64,000 nt of DNA, taken from contig NZ_JAJOMA010000025.1 in assembly GCF_021129235.1 (NCBI RefSeq), positions 1-64,000 of the forward strand. The letters are read 5' to 3'. Positions 25,926 through 34,321 of the stretch are shown here, one piece after another. The stretch comes from Kineosporia mesophila (GTDB lineage: Bacteria; Actinomycetota; Actinomycetes; Actinomycetales; Kineosporiaceae). Position numbers and translations under genes: made by a program. Numbering within the stretch: position 1 is the stretch's first letter; each line of letters opens with the position of its first letter. The notes beneath the pieces are model-generated. The model did not search any database and had not been told where the DNA came from. It worked only from the letters and a program-made list of their open reading frames with translations.

Positions 25926-26728
25926 GCACCGGGATCAAGGCCCGTCGCTGGCTCGGCCGCCATGCCCTGCACATCTACGGGGTGCTGGCCTTCGCGTACA
26001 TCTTCACACCGATCGCCTACGTGATGGTGTTCAGCTTCAACCGGCCCGCGCGCAGCAACCTCACCTGGCGCGGCTTCACGCTGGAGAACTGGACCAACCC
26101 CTGCAACGCCCCGGACGTCTGCAACGCCCTGGGCAACAGCCTGAAGATCGGGGTGGCCTCGACGGTCATCGCCACGGTGCTCGGCACGATGGTGGCGTTC
26201 GCACTGGCTCGCTACCGGTTCCGCGGCCGCACGACCACCAACCTGCTGATCTTCCTGCCGATGGCCACGCCCGAGGTGGTGCTGGCCGCGTCGCTGCTCA
26301 CGTTGTTCCTGAACATGCGCGTGCAGCTGGGCTTCACCACCATCATCATCGCGCACGTGATGTTCAGCATCAGCTTCGTGGTGGTGGCCGTGAAGGCGCG
26401 CATCGCCTCGCTGGACCCACGGCTGGAACAGGCCGCGCAGGACCTCTACGCAGGAGAGTTCGAGACCTTCCGCCGGATCACGCTGCCCCTGGTCGCGCCC
26501 GGTATCGCGGGGGCCGCCCTGCTGGCGTTCAGCCTGTCGTTCGACGACTTCATCATCACCAACTTCGTCTCCGGTGACGTCAACACCTTCCCCAAGTTCG
26601 TGTACGTGTCGGCGGGGCGCGGTATCCCGGCCGATGCTTACGTCATCGGCTCGGCGATGTTCCTGCTGGCCATGGCGATCGTGCTGGCGGCGGAGCTGTT
26701 CCGCTGGCGCCGGGCCAAGAACCTCTAG
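25922..26728 (+). CDS. potC: Polyamine ABC transporter permease (PotC type)
   Basis: 268 residues, six predicted spans, EAA loop QAAQDLYAGEFETFRRITLPL near 180-200, and the PotC-type FSLSFDDFIITNFVSG segment that follows it. Its ATG overlaps the PotB stop (ATGA), and it pairs with PotB to form the channel. Confidence 0.92.
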   Translation: MSTGIKARRWLGRHALHIYGVLAFAYIFTPIAYVMVFSFNRPARSNLTWRGFTLENWTNPCNAPDVCNALGNSLKIGVASTVIATVLGTMVAFALARYRFRGRTTTNLLIFLPMATPEVVLAASLLTLFLNMRVQLGFTTIIIAHVMFSISFVVVAVKARIASLDPRLEQAAQDLYAGEFETFRRITLPLVAPGIAGAALLAFSLSFDDFIITNFVSGDVNTFPKFVYVSAGRGIPADAYVIGSAMFLLAMAIVLAAELFRWRRAKNL

Positions 26729-26737
26729 GAGGCCGGG

Positions 26738-28198
26738 ATGGCACGGTCGAGTTCCTGGGCCGGGGGCTCCCTGACCGGGGCCTCCCACACCCCGCTCTGG
26801 CTGGACACGGCCGGCGCACCCGCTCCCCGCAGAAGCCTCGACGCCGACCTGCTGGTCGATCTCCTCGTCGTGGGTGGTGGTTTCACCGGTCTGTGGGCTG
26901 CTCTCCAGGCGGCGGAGGAGAATCCCGGACTCGTCGTCGCCCTGGTCGAGGCGGGTTCCCTGGGATGGGCGGCCAGTGGCCGCAACGGCGGTTTCTGCTC
27001 CGCCACCCTGACGCACGGCCTGGGCAACGGGATGTCCCGCTGGCCCGGGGAGATGGCTCTGCTGGAGCGTCTGGGCCGGGAGAACCTCGACGGGATCGAG
27101 CAGTCGATCGCGCGCCACGGCATCGATTGCGGGTGGACGCGGGCGGGCGAGATGACCGCCGCGGTCGAGTCCTGGCAGGTGGACGACCTGGTCGAGTCGG
27201 TGCGCGTGTCCCGGCAGCTGGGTGGCAGAGCGACAATGGTGGACGCGGTGGGCGCCCGGGCGGTCGCCGGTTCCCACACGTACCTGGCGGGTGCGGTGGA
27301 CCCGGACTCCACGGCCGTGCTCGACCCGGCCCGCCTGGTGTGGGGGCTGGCGAACGCGGTCGAGCGGCTCGGGGTCACGATCGTCGAGGGGACGCGCGTG
27401 GTGGGTCTGCGCGACGAGGGAACGCGGGTGGCCGTCGGAGTCTGCACGGGTCTGGACACCGGTCTGGCGGCGGCCCCGGAATCGTCCCTCGTGCGGGAGT
27501 TCACCGTGCGGGCGAGTCGGGTGGTGCTGGCGACCAACGTGTTCCCGAACCCGCTGCGCCGTCTGCGACCGTTCACGGTGCCGGTCTGGGACCACGTCCT
27601 GGCCACCGAACCTCTCACCGACCGGCAGTGGGACGACCTGGGCTGGCACGGCGGGCAGGGCATCTCGGACGCCGGTAACCAGTTCCACTACTACCGCACG
27701 ACCGCCGACCGGCGCGTGGTCTGGGGCGGATACGACGCCCTGTACTACTACGGCTCGGACCTGTCCCAGCGCCGCATGCGCCGCGAGGACACCGAGAAAC
27801 GTCTGGCCGAGCACTTCTTCACCACCTTCCCGCAGCTGCGAGGCGTGCGTTTCAGTCACACCTGGGGCGGTGCCATCGACACGAGCACTCGGTTCACGGC
27901 GCTCTGGGCCCGGGCCCTCGGGGGCAAGGTGGCGTCGGTCAACGGCTTCACCGGGCTCGGCGTGGGCGCGTCCCGCTTCGGCGCCCGCGTGGCCCTGGAC
28001 CTGCTCGACGGCGTGGAGAACGAGCGCACCCGCCTGAGCATGGTGCGCCGCCCCCCGCTGCCCTTCCCCCCGGAACCCGTGCGCTGGGCCGGGATCGAGC
28101 TGACCCGCGCGAGCCTGGCCCGCGCCGACGCCTCGAACGGCCACCGCAACCTCTGGCTGCGCACCCTCGACCGGTTCGGCCTGGGGTTCGACAGCTGA
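26738..28198 (+). CDS. FAD-dependent amine oxidoreductase, second copy (PuuB/DAO family)
   Basis: 486 residues. The Rossmann motif VVGGGFTGLW lies near 47-56 and AASGRNGGFCSATL near 85-98, both closely matching the paralogue at 18162-19574. The C-terminal SHTWGG and GFTGLGVGASRFGAR segments complete the FAD site. It is the last gene of the polyamine ABC operon, 9 bases after PotC with an AGGAGG site, so it is probably co-expressed with uptake. Predicted substrate: an imported polyamine or its gamma-glutamyl derivative. Confidence 0.87.
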   Translation: MARSSSWAGGSLTGASHTPLWLDTAGAPAPRRSLDADLLVDLLVVGGGFTGLWAALQAAEENPGLVVALVEAGSLGWAASGRNGGFCSATLTHGLGNGMSRWPGEMALLERLGRENLDGIEQSIARHGIDCGWTRAGEMTAAVESWQVDDLVESVRVSRQLGGRATMVDAVGARAVAGSHTYLAGAVDPDSTAVLDPARLVWGLANAVERLGVTIVEGTRVVGLRDEGTRVAVGVCTGLDTGLAAAPESSLVREFTVRASRVVLATNVFPNPLRRLRPFTVPVWDHVLATEPLTDRQWDDLGWHGGQGISDAGNQFHYYRTTADRRVVWGGYDALYYYGSDLSQRRMRREDTEKRLAEHFFTTFPQLRGVRFSHTWGGAIDTSTRFTALWARALGGKVASVNGFTGLGVGASRFGARVALDLLDGVENERTRLSMVRRPPLPFPPEPVRWAGIELTRASLARADASNGHRNLWLRTLDRFGLGFDS

Positions 28199-28239
28199 CA
28201 GCCGATGCGGTGAACCGCCACTCGTGGTCTGCTCACGGA

Positions 28240-28700
28240 AGGGGTCGACGTGACGATCCAGGACGTGCCCGTGACCAGGAACACCGGCACGAACAGCCGG
28301 ACCGGGTCGAGGGCGGGAGCGGCGCAGCCCGCGGCGTCGGCGATCGCCGAGCCGGCCGGCAGCCACGAGGAACTCAGCCACCGGGGCAGCGCCGGGAGCA
28401 GCGACCCGGGTGTGAGCACCCCGGTGGCGTCGAGCCCGGTCAGCACGGTGGCGCTGGCGGAGAGTGCGGTGGTCGTGACCGGCAGACGGCGGCGGCCGAG
28501 CGAGTCGGCGAGCGCCCCGGCCGGTAGGGAGGGGGCGAGAACGGGAAGGAGCGACGCGGTCTGCACCAGGGCGACGAAGCTCGCCGAGTAGGAGTGCCCG
28601 TTCGGGAACCACTGGGCGCCGACGCTCTGCATCCAGGCTCCGACGGGGGCGCGAGGCATGCGGTCCAGGGCGTACGGAAGACCGGTCGCCGTAACGGGGC
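28240..28700 (-). pseudogene. Remnant of an MFS exporter
   Basis: In one minus-strand frame the region encodes WMQSVGAQW, SFVALVQTASLLPVL, LPAGALADSLGRRRL and RLFVPVFLVTGTSWIV. These match in order the N-terminal half of MFS_3/EntS-type drug or siderophore exporters. The usual segment between helices 3 and 5 is shortened and degenerate, and nothing like the C-terminal half follows; the frame runs on antisense through the oxidase gene. No credible start is kept. I read it as a truncated, decayed gene filling the 559-base gap between the oxidase and the EAL gene. Confidence 0.6.
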
Positions 28701-28757
28701 CCACGGTGAGGCGGAGGACAGGAGAGCCTGCAGCGCGGAAACCAGGAGGGCGCGGGC

Positions 28758-30182
28758 TCAGGGCAGCAGGCCGTCCAGCACCGGGCCCAGCATGGCCGCC
28801 ATCGTGCGGGCACCGCGGATCTGGCGGCGGGACCAGGGGGCGTCGTCGCGGCGGTAGCACTCCAGCAGGCCGATCACCCGGTCGCGGCTGATCACCGGCA
28901 CCATCAGTACGGTCTCGAAGTGCAGGCGCTGCAGCAGGTCCCGCTCGGTCTGCTTCCCCGGGGCACCACGGCCGAAGGGATCGTGACCCCGGTAGACGGG
29001 GACGACGGAGCGGGTGCTCAGGCAGAGCTGGGTGAGCGGATAACTGGCCAGGGGATAGGTCGGCGTGCTGTCGCCGGACGGGGCGGCGTCCGGGCGACCG
29101 GCTGCGACCAGGGCCGACTCGTCGTCGGTGAGCACACTGACCTCGAGGTGGTCCGCGCCGAGCACCCGTCCGCAGCCGGTCACCAGAGTATGCAGGCCGG
29201 TCAGGGAGGTGACGGAAGTGAGGCGGGTCAGGAACTCGTCGATGGCGGGGGCGCTTCTCGCCTCCGGCGCCGAGGGCCGGGGCGAGGAAGTGGCCGGCGC
29301 CGGTCGGGCCGGATCTCCGGAAGCAAGCGGGCGCCCGGATTGCGCCGGTCGGCCGGACAGCATCGCCACCATGCGGGCGTGCGCCGAACGCACGGCGCCG
29401 GGCTCGGCGGCGCGGAACTCCGCCTCCGGCAGGCCGACGGCCCAGCCCTGCGCGGAGGCGACGTCGAGATCGGCGATGGCCTCCAGATCGTCGAGGTTCT
29501 CCACCCCCTCGGCGCAGACGGTCGCGCCGATCTGTTCGGCCAGGTCCACGACGGCCCTGATCAGCGCGGCCTTCGACGGATTGCCCGCCACGCCCTGCAC
29601 GATCGCCCGGTCGAGTTTCAGCTTGGTGGGAACGAGGTTCAGTACCCGGCGCAGGCCTGAGTGGGCGGTACCGACGTCGTCGATCGCGACCCGGGCGCCC
29701 CGTTCGCGCAGCTGATCGAGTTGACGGCGCAGGGCGCCGGTGCCCGGCGACCACTCGTGCTCGGTCAGCTCGATCTCGATACCGGTCAGATCGGCGGGCA
29801 GCACGGCGATGAACGACGGGCTGGTCAGAACGGTCGGCGAGACGTTGACCGCGATCGTGGTGCCGGGGGGACGCTCGTGCCGGCGGGCGAGGGCACGCAC
29901 GACGGCTGCGGACTCCAGCGCGGTGCCGAGACCTAGATCGCGAGCCCGGGTGAACCAGTCCTCGGCGCCGCGGATGGGGCTCGCGGGGAACCGGGCCAGT
30001 GCCTCGTAGCCCTCGACCGTCATTCGCGACAGCGAGAGCTGCGGCTGATAGACGATCTTCGGGCCACCACTGTCGAGCAGGCGGTGCAGTGCGAGCCGCG
30101 ACGCATTCATGGACGGCCAGGCGTGCTTGTCCTCGTGACTCACCGAGCCGCGCCGGGCGGACGGAACGGAAGCGGTTTCCAT
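28758..30182 (-). CDS. EAL-GAF protein, probable cyclic-di-GMP phosphodiesterase
   Basis: 474 residues. The EAL domain spans about 25-260: E60 in YEALARF, N113 in NVSP, E141 in ELTE, D168-D169 in IDDVG, K187/K189 in TKLKLDR, E225 in AEGVE and Q245-G246. All positions needed for metal and water binding appear present, so it may be active, though the DDFGTG loop is DDVGTA. A Pro/Ser-rich linker leads to a GAF domain at about 300-474 (LTQLCLSTRSVVPVYRG, TVLMVPVISRDRVIGLLECY). The ligand of the GAF domain is unknown. I choose the ATG at 30182 for its AGGGG site; the frame is open to 30317. No membrane segment. Confidence 0.87.
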   Translation of the reverse strand: METASVPSARRGSVSHEDKHAWPSMNASRLALHRLLDSGGPKIVYQPQLSLSRMTVEGYEALARFPASPIRGAEDWFTRARDLGLGTALESAAVVRALARRHERPPGTTIAVNVSPTVLTSPSFIAVLPADLTGIEIELTEHEWSPGTGALRRQLDQLRERGARVAIDDVGTAHSGLRRVLNLVPTKLKLDRAIVQGVAGNPSKAALIRAVVDLAEQIGATVCAEGVENLDDLEAIADLDVASAQGWAVGLPEAEFRAAEPGAVRSAHARMVAMLSGRPAQSGRPLASGDPARPAPATSSPRPSAPEARSAPAIDEFLTRLTSVTSLTGLHTLVTGCGRVLGADHLEVSVLTDDESALVAAGRPDAAPSGDSTPTYPLASYPLTQLCLSTRSVVPVYRGHDPFGRGAPGKQTERDLLQRLHFETVLMVPVISRDRVIGLLECYRRDDAPWSRRQIRGARTMAAMLGPVLDGLLP

Positions 30183-30448
30183 CGTGCGACCCCTGGGGGA
30201 GAAGGGCTTCAACGGGGCCGTGGGATTGCGGCCGTTCGTGAAGCCTTCCATAGGGCCCGCACCGAGGGATCCTCTGAACGGCCTGGTTTTCGTTACAATC
30301 AGTGGATGGCTCGTCACTTCGGGCGGAGATTCCGAACGCTGGGTCGCGCCCCGCGCGATGCCCGGTGGGGGCGCCTCGTGGGCGGCCCCCGTCCGGTATC
30401 ACGGAACGCTACCGAGGTGCGGTTCGCCCACCCGTTGCCCGGGGGCGC

Positions 30449-31840
30449 TCAGCCGACCTGTTCGGCCAAGGCCTCGGCGAGCACGGTGAGGGCGTCGTCG
30501 AGCAGGTCGTCGGTGATCGTCACGGGCGGTAGCAGGCGGATGACGTTGCCGTAGGTGCCGCAGGTCAGGGCGATCACGCCGTGCTGGTGGCAGTGTTTCG
30601 CGACCCGGGCCGCCAGGCCCGCGTCCGGGGTGGCCGAGCCGGGGACGTTCAGTTCGATCGCCTGCATGGCTCCGCGCCCCCGGACGTCCGCAATCTGTGG
30701 GAACTTCGCCTGGAGATCCAGCAGGAAGGACCGCAGCCGCTCGCCCAGCCGCCTCCCGGTCTCCACCAGACCGTCCTGCTCGATGGTCGCGATCGCGGCG
30801 AGCGCGGCGGCGCACGCCACCGGATTGCCCGTGTAGGTGCCACCGATGCCGCCGGCGTGGGCGGCGTCCATGATCGAGGCCCGGCCCGTGACCGCCGAGA
30901 GCGGCATGCCGCCCGCGATGCCCTTGGCGGTGACGACCAGGTCGGGCACCACGCCCTCGTGCTCGCTCGCGAAGAAATGACCGGTGCGGGCGAAGCCGGA
31001 CTGCACCTCGTCGGCCACGAACACCACCTCGTTCGCGGTGCACCAGGCGGCCAGAGCCGGGATGAAACCCGTTGCGGGCTCGATGAAACCGCCCTCACCC
31101 AGGATCGGCTCGAGCACCAGGCAGGCCACCCGTCCGGCACCGACCTGGCTCTCGATGTCACTGATGGCCCGGGCGGCCGCCGCGGCCCCGTCGGTACCCA
31201 GCGGGTCGCGCAGCGGGTAGGACATCGGCGCCCGGAACACCTCACCGGCGAACGGGCCGAAACCGTCCTTGTAGGGCATGTTCTTGGCGGTCATTGCCAT
31301 CGTCAGGTTGGTGCGGCCGTGGTAGGCGTGGTCGAACACCACCACGGTGTCGCGGCCCGTGGCGCGGCGCGCGATCTTCACCGCGTTCTCCACTGCCTCG
31401 GCGCCGGAATTGAACAGGGCGGAACGCTTTTCGAAGTCACCAGGGGTAAGGCGGTTGAGCGCCTCGCAGACCGCCACGTAACCCTCGTACGGGGTGATGG
31501 TGAAACAGGTGTGGCTGAACTGCGCGATCTGCTGTTGCACCCCGGCGACGACGGCGGGCACCGCGTGGCCCACCGTGGTGACGGCGATGCCGGAACCCAG
31601 GTCGATGAGGTGGTTACCGTCGACGTCCACCACGATGCCGCCACCGGCCCGGGCCGCGAACACCGGCATCAGGCTGCTGACCCCCGAGGCCACCGCCGCG
31701 TCCCGCCGGGCGGCCAGCTCACGGGAGCGGGGACCGGGCAATTCGGTGACCAGGTGGCGCTTCTGGGCGACGGCCGGGGCGGAGTACGGCGCTGCGGACA
31801 GGCCGGCCGCGCCGGACTGGGGGAGGCTGGAGTCGGGCAT
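30449..31840 (-). CDS. gabT: 4-aminobutyrate aminotransferase
   Basis: 463 residues, PLP fold-type I class III. The lysine is K306 (VTAKGIAGG). DEVQSGFARTG lies at 277-287, and the FNSGAEAVENAVKIAR and FDHAYHGRTNLTMAMT segments are those of bacterial GABA transaminases. It converts GABA plus 2-oxoglutarate to succinic semialdehyde and glutamate, the step after putrescine oxidation. The ATG at 31840 has no Shine-Dalgarno site but a -10 six bases away, so it is probably leaderless. A decayed aldehyde-dehydrogenase fragment lies just upstream. No intact succinic-semialdehyde dehydrogenase gene is in this window. Confidence 0.92.
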   Translation of the reverse strand: MPDSSLPQSGAAGLSAAPYSAPAVAQKRHLVTELPGPRSRELAARRDAAVASGVSSLMPVFAARAGGGIVVDVDGNHLIDLGSGIAVTTVGHAVPAVVAGVQQQIAQFSHTCFTITPYEGYVAVCEALNRLTPGDFEKRSALFNSGAEAVENAVKIARRATGRDTVVVFDHAYHGRTNLTMAMTAKNMPYKDGFGPFAGEVFRAPMSYPLRDPLGTDGAAAAARAISDIESQVGAGRVACLVLEPILGEGGFIEPATGFIPALAAWCTANEVVFVADEVQSGFARTGHFFASEHEGVVPDLVVTAKGIAGGMPLSAVTGRASIMDAAHAGGIGGTYTGNPVACAAALAAIATIEQDGLVETGRRLGERLRSFLLDLQAKFPQIADVRGRGAMQAIELNVPGSATPDAGLAARVAKHCHQHGVIALTCGTYGNVIRLLPPVTITDDLLDDALTVLAEALAEQVG

Positions 31841-31846
31841 GGGCCC

Positions 31847-31865
31847 AGCATAGTTTCCGTACGGA
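31847..31865 (-). promoter_or_regulatory. Leaderless gabT promoter with overlapping palindrome
   Basis: On the minus strand TATGCT (31847-31852) lies 6 bases before the ATG at 31840, placing the transcript start on the codon. The perfect 10-bp palindrome TCCGTACGGA (31856-31865) occupies the -10/-35 spacer, a good position for a repressor. The -35 is weak. Confidence 0.55.
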
Positions 31866-31894
31866 TTTCGCGTGATCGCCCGGGCACGGTCTGT

Positions 31895-32050
31895 CTTCCC
31901 CGAGGGACTCCGGGGAAGAAGCTCGTCGAGCAGTCCGCCACCCAGTTGCTGCGCGCGTCGGTGGAACTCGGCGGCAACGCGCCCTTCCTGGTCCACCCCG
32001 ACGCCGATCTCGACGCCGTGGGCACCGGGGCCGAGATGCTCGTCGGTGGT
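31895..32050 (+). pseudogene. Fragment of a succinate-semialdehyde dehydrogenase (gabD-like)
   Basis: The plus-strand frame reads GKKLVEQSATQLLRASVELGG followed by NAPFLVHPDADLDA. This matches the ELGGNAPF nucleotide-binding and catalytic-loop region of NAD(P)-dependent aldehyde dehydrogenases of the GabD group. Only about 50 codons align; the catalytic-cysteine segment that should follow is absent and the sequence runs into the dxr leader. Being next to gabT, it is best read as the relic of a former gabD. Confidence 0.7.
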
Positions 32051-32105
32051 TCCCCCGGCGATCATGAGCCGTTCGCCCCGGCACCGGGCCTGCGCTCCGG
32101 GATGC

Positions 32106-32118
32106 CAGACTGGCCGCC
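32106..32118 (+). promoter_or_regulatory. Candidate leaderless -10 element for dxr
   Basis: CAGACT (32106-32111), 7 bases, then the dxr ATG at 32119. It departs from TANNNT at the first base. No Shine-Dalgarno site is present. Confidence 0.35.
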
Positions 32119-33294
32119 ATGTCTGAACGTCGCGACGTCGTGCTCCTCGGTTCCACCGGTTCCATCGGTACTCAGGCGATCGACGTGGTGAGTCGTAATC
32201 CTGACCACTTCCGCGTCGTCGCCCTGGCCGCCGGTGGCGGCAACCTCGAGCTGCTGGCCGCCCAGGCGGCGCAGTTGCGGGTGGCGGTCGTCGCAACCGG
32301 GGACGCGTCGAAGCGCGCGGCTCTCGAGGAGCTCCTGAACCGTCACGCGGGGGCGGGGCACGGTATCGAGGTGCTGGCCGGGCCCGACGCCGCCGCGGAG
32401 GTCGCGGCCCGCCCGGCCGACGTGGTGCTGAACGGCATCACCGGGGCGATCGGCCTGGCCCCCACGCTCGCCGCGCTCGGCGCCGGCAGCACCTTGGCCC
32501 TGGCCAACAAGGAATCGCTGATCATCGGCGGCGAGCTGGTGACCGGTGCCGCCGCCCCCGGCCAGATCGTGCCGGTCGACTCCGAGCACTCGGCGCTGGC
32601 CCAGGCCCTGCGCGGGGGGACGCCCGACGAGGTGAAGCGGCTGGTGGTGACGGCCAGTGGTGGCCCGTTCCGGGGCCGGACCCGCGCGGACCTCGAGAAG
32701 GTCACGCCGGCCCAGGCTCTCAGGCACCCCACCTGGAACATGGGCCCCATGGTCACGACGAACTCGGCCACCCTGGTCAATAAGGGTCTCGAGGTGATCG
32801 AGGCGCACCTGCTGTTCGGCATCCCCTTCGACCGGATCGACGTGGTCGTGCACCCGCAGTCGATCGTCCACTCGATGGTCGAGTTCACCGACGGCTCCAC
32901 CCTGGCCCAGTGCTCGCCCCCCGACATGCGCCTGCCCATCGCTCTCGGGATGGGCTGGCCGCACCGGGTTCCCGAGGCGATCGGCGGCCTGGACTGGACC
33001 ACCGCGAGCACCTGGGAGTTCTTCCCCCTCGACGACGAGGCCTTCCCGGGAGTGCGGCTGGCCCGCGCCGCGGGCGAGCGGGCGGGCACGTTCCCGGCCG
33101 TCTACAACGCCGCGAACGAGGAGTGCGTCTGGGCCTTCCACGACGGGCGCATCGGCTTCAACCAGATCCTCGACGTGGTCGGCGACGTGCTGGCCGACCA
33201 CACGCAGGAGGGTTCCCTGACGATCGAGGCCGTGCTGGCTGCCGACACGTGGGCTCGTGAGCGGGCCCGCGAGCGGATGGCGAAGCTGTCCTGA
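32119..33294 (+). CDS. dxr: 1-deoxy-D-xylulose-5-phosphate reductoisomerase
   Basis: 391 residues. NADPH loop [11 protein letters not shown] at 9-19, the ALANKESLI motif, the metal-site region [10 protein letters not shown], the TASGGPF loop and the [19 protein letters not shown] segment are all intact. It catalyses the first committed step of the methylerythritol-phosphate isoprenoid pathway. Its pathway partner ispG lies nearby on the opposite strand. Full length for the family. Confidence 0.97.
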   Translation: MSERRDVVLLGSTGSIGTQAIDVVSRNPDHFRVVALAAGGGNLELLAAQAAQLRVAVVATGDASKRAALEELLNRHAGAGHGIEVLAGPDAAAEVAARPADVVLNGITGAIGLAPTLAALGAGSTLALANKESLIIGGELVTGAAAPGQIVPVDSEHSALAQALRGGTPDEVKRLVVTASGGPFRGRTRADLEKVTPAQALRHPTWNMGPMVTTNSATLVNKGLEVIEAHLLFGIPFDRIDVVVHPQSIVHSMVEFTDGSTLAQCSPPDMRLPIALGMGWPHRVPEAIGGLDWTTASTWEFFPLDDEAFPGVRLARAAGERAGTFPAVYNAANEECVWAFHDGRIGFNQILDVVGDVLADHTQEGSLTIEAVLAADTWARERARERMAKLS

Positions 33295-33378
33295 CCCCCC
33301 GATCCGGACCAGCTGGGTGTCGAGGGTGACGGGACCCGCGTCCCCGGCCCCGCCGACAAGGTGACCCCGCCGGAAGGT

Positions 33379-33405
33379 GACCGGAGCACCATCGGTGCTC
33401 CGGTC
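33379..33405. terminator. Terminator between convergent dxr and GNAT genes
   Basis: A perfect 12-bp stem (33379-33390 with 33394-33405) with a 3-base loop, followed by GTCTTC. Confidence 0.85.
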
Positions 33406-33421
33406 GTCTTCAGGCAGTGAT

Positions 33422-34273
33422 CTAGAACAGGATCGTCGCGTAGGTGCCGACCGTCTGGAACCCGACCCGCTCGTAGGCCCGGATGGCCCGGGTGTTGTAG
33501 CCGTTGACGTACAGGGAAACGATCGGGGCGACCTCACGCTGCACGGTCTCGACCAGGCTGGCCATGGCCGGGGCGGCGACGCCCTGGCCGCGGTAGCGCG
33601 GGTTCACCCATACGCCCTGCACCTGCACGGCCTCGGGCACCACCGAACCGAGCTCGGCCTTGAACACGACGACGGGGCCGGACTCGGTCTCGTCCATGCG
33701 CACGAACGAGCGGCCCGACGCGACCAGGCCGCTGACCTGGGCCCGGTACACCGCTCCACCGTCGGCGGCGACGGGGGAGTAGCCGACCTCCTCGGTGAAC
33801 ATCGCGACGCAGGCCGGCACGAGCAGCTCGAGCTCGGACATCTGGCTGCGGCGCACCAGGAGGTCGGACTCCACCGTGGGCGGGGTGGACATGGCCATCA
33901 GCGGCTGGTTGGCCCGGATGTCGCGGGCAGGACCCCACGACGCCTGGAGGTGCTGCCACAGCCCGAGCACCATGTGCGCCGGACCGACGATGCTGGAGCA
34001 CTGCCGGCCACTGCGCCGGGCGCGGTAGGCGAACGCCTCCACGGCCTGCTCGTTGGCGTTGACGGGCACCAGGTTCGCGCCCGACCAGCAGGCGGCCCGC
34101 ATGGCGCCGGACTCGTACCAGCCCCAGATCTCGCCGCCGTGCCGGCGCGGGTCACCCTTCAGGGCCCGCAGCCGGGCGGCCACGAAAAGGTTCGCGACCG
34201 GGTCCTGGGCACACAGGGCCAGGGCCTCTTCGACGTCGTCCCTGGCCAGAACCTTCAGCGCCGAGCGCAGCAC
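33422..34273 (-). CDS. GNAT-family acetyltransferase linked to ispG
   Basis: 283 residues. A DUF4081-like N-terminal half (LAGANLVPVNAN-type segment, here WSGANLVPVNANEQAV) is followed by a GNAT fold with the acetyl-CoA loop NPRYRGQGVAAPAM and the C-terminal YVNGYNTRAIRAYERVGF. This two-part protein commonly sits beside ispG in actinobacteria. Substrate unknown. The GTG at 34273 has a GTGAGG site; a TTG six bases upstream is an alternative. Confidence 0.86.
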   Translation of the reverse strand: MLRSALKVLARDDVEEALALCAQDPVANLFVAARLRALKGDPRRHGGEIWGWYESGAMRAACWSGANLVPVNANEQAVEAFAYRARRSGRQCSSIVGPAHMVLGLWQHLQASWGPARDIRANQPLMAMSTPPTVESDLLVRRSQMSELELLVPACVAMFTEEVGYSPVAADGGAVYRAQVSGLVASGRSFVRMDETESGPVVVFKAELGSVVPEAVQVQGVWVNPRYRGQGVAAPAMASLVETVQREVAPIVSLYVNGYNTRAIRAYERVGFQTVGTYATILF

Positions 34274-34321
34274 GTGCAAACCTCACCTGTCGTCATGGTG
34301 CGCCCCGCAGCCGGCCGCAGG

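Noticed and set aside
25889-28813. Long minus-strand frame across the PotC and oxidase genes
   Set aside because: Antisense shadow of confident genes; only its last part (28240-28700) has real MFS similarity and is reported as a pseudogene.
31860-32118. Intact aldehyde dehydrogenase gene
   Set aside because: Only about 50 codons of homology remain, without the catalytic cysteine or either end of the enzyme.
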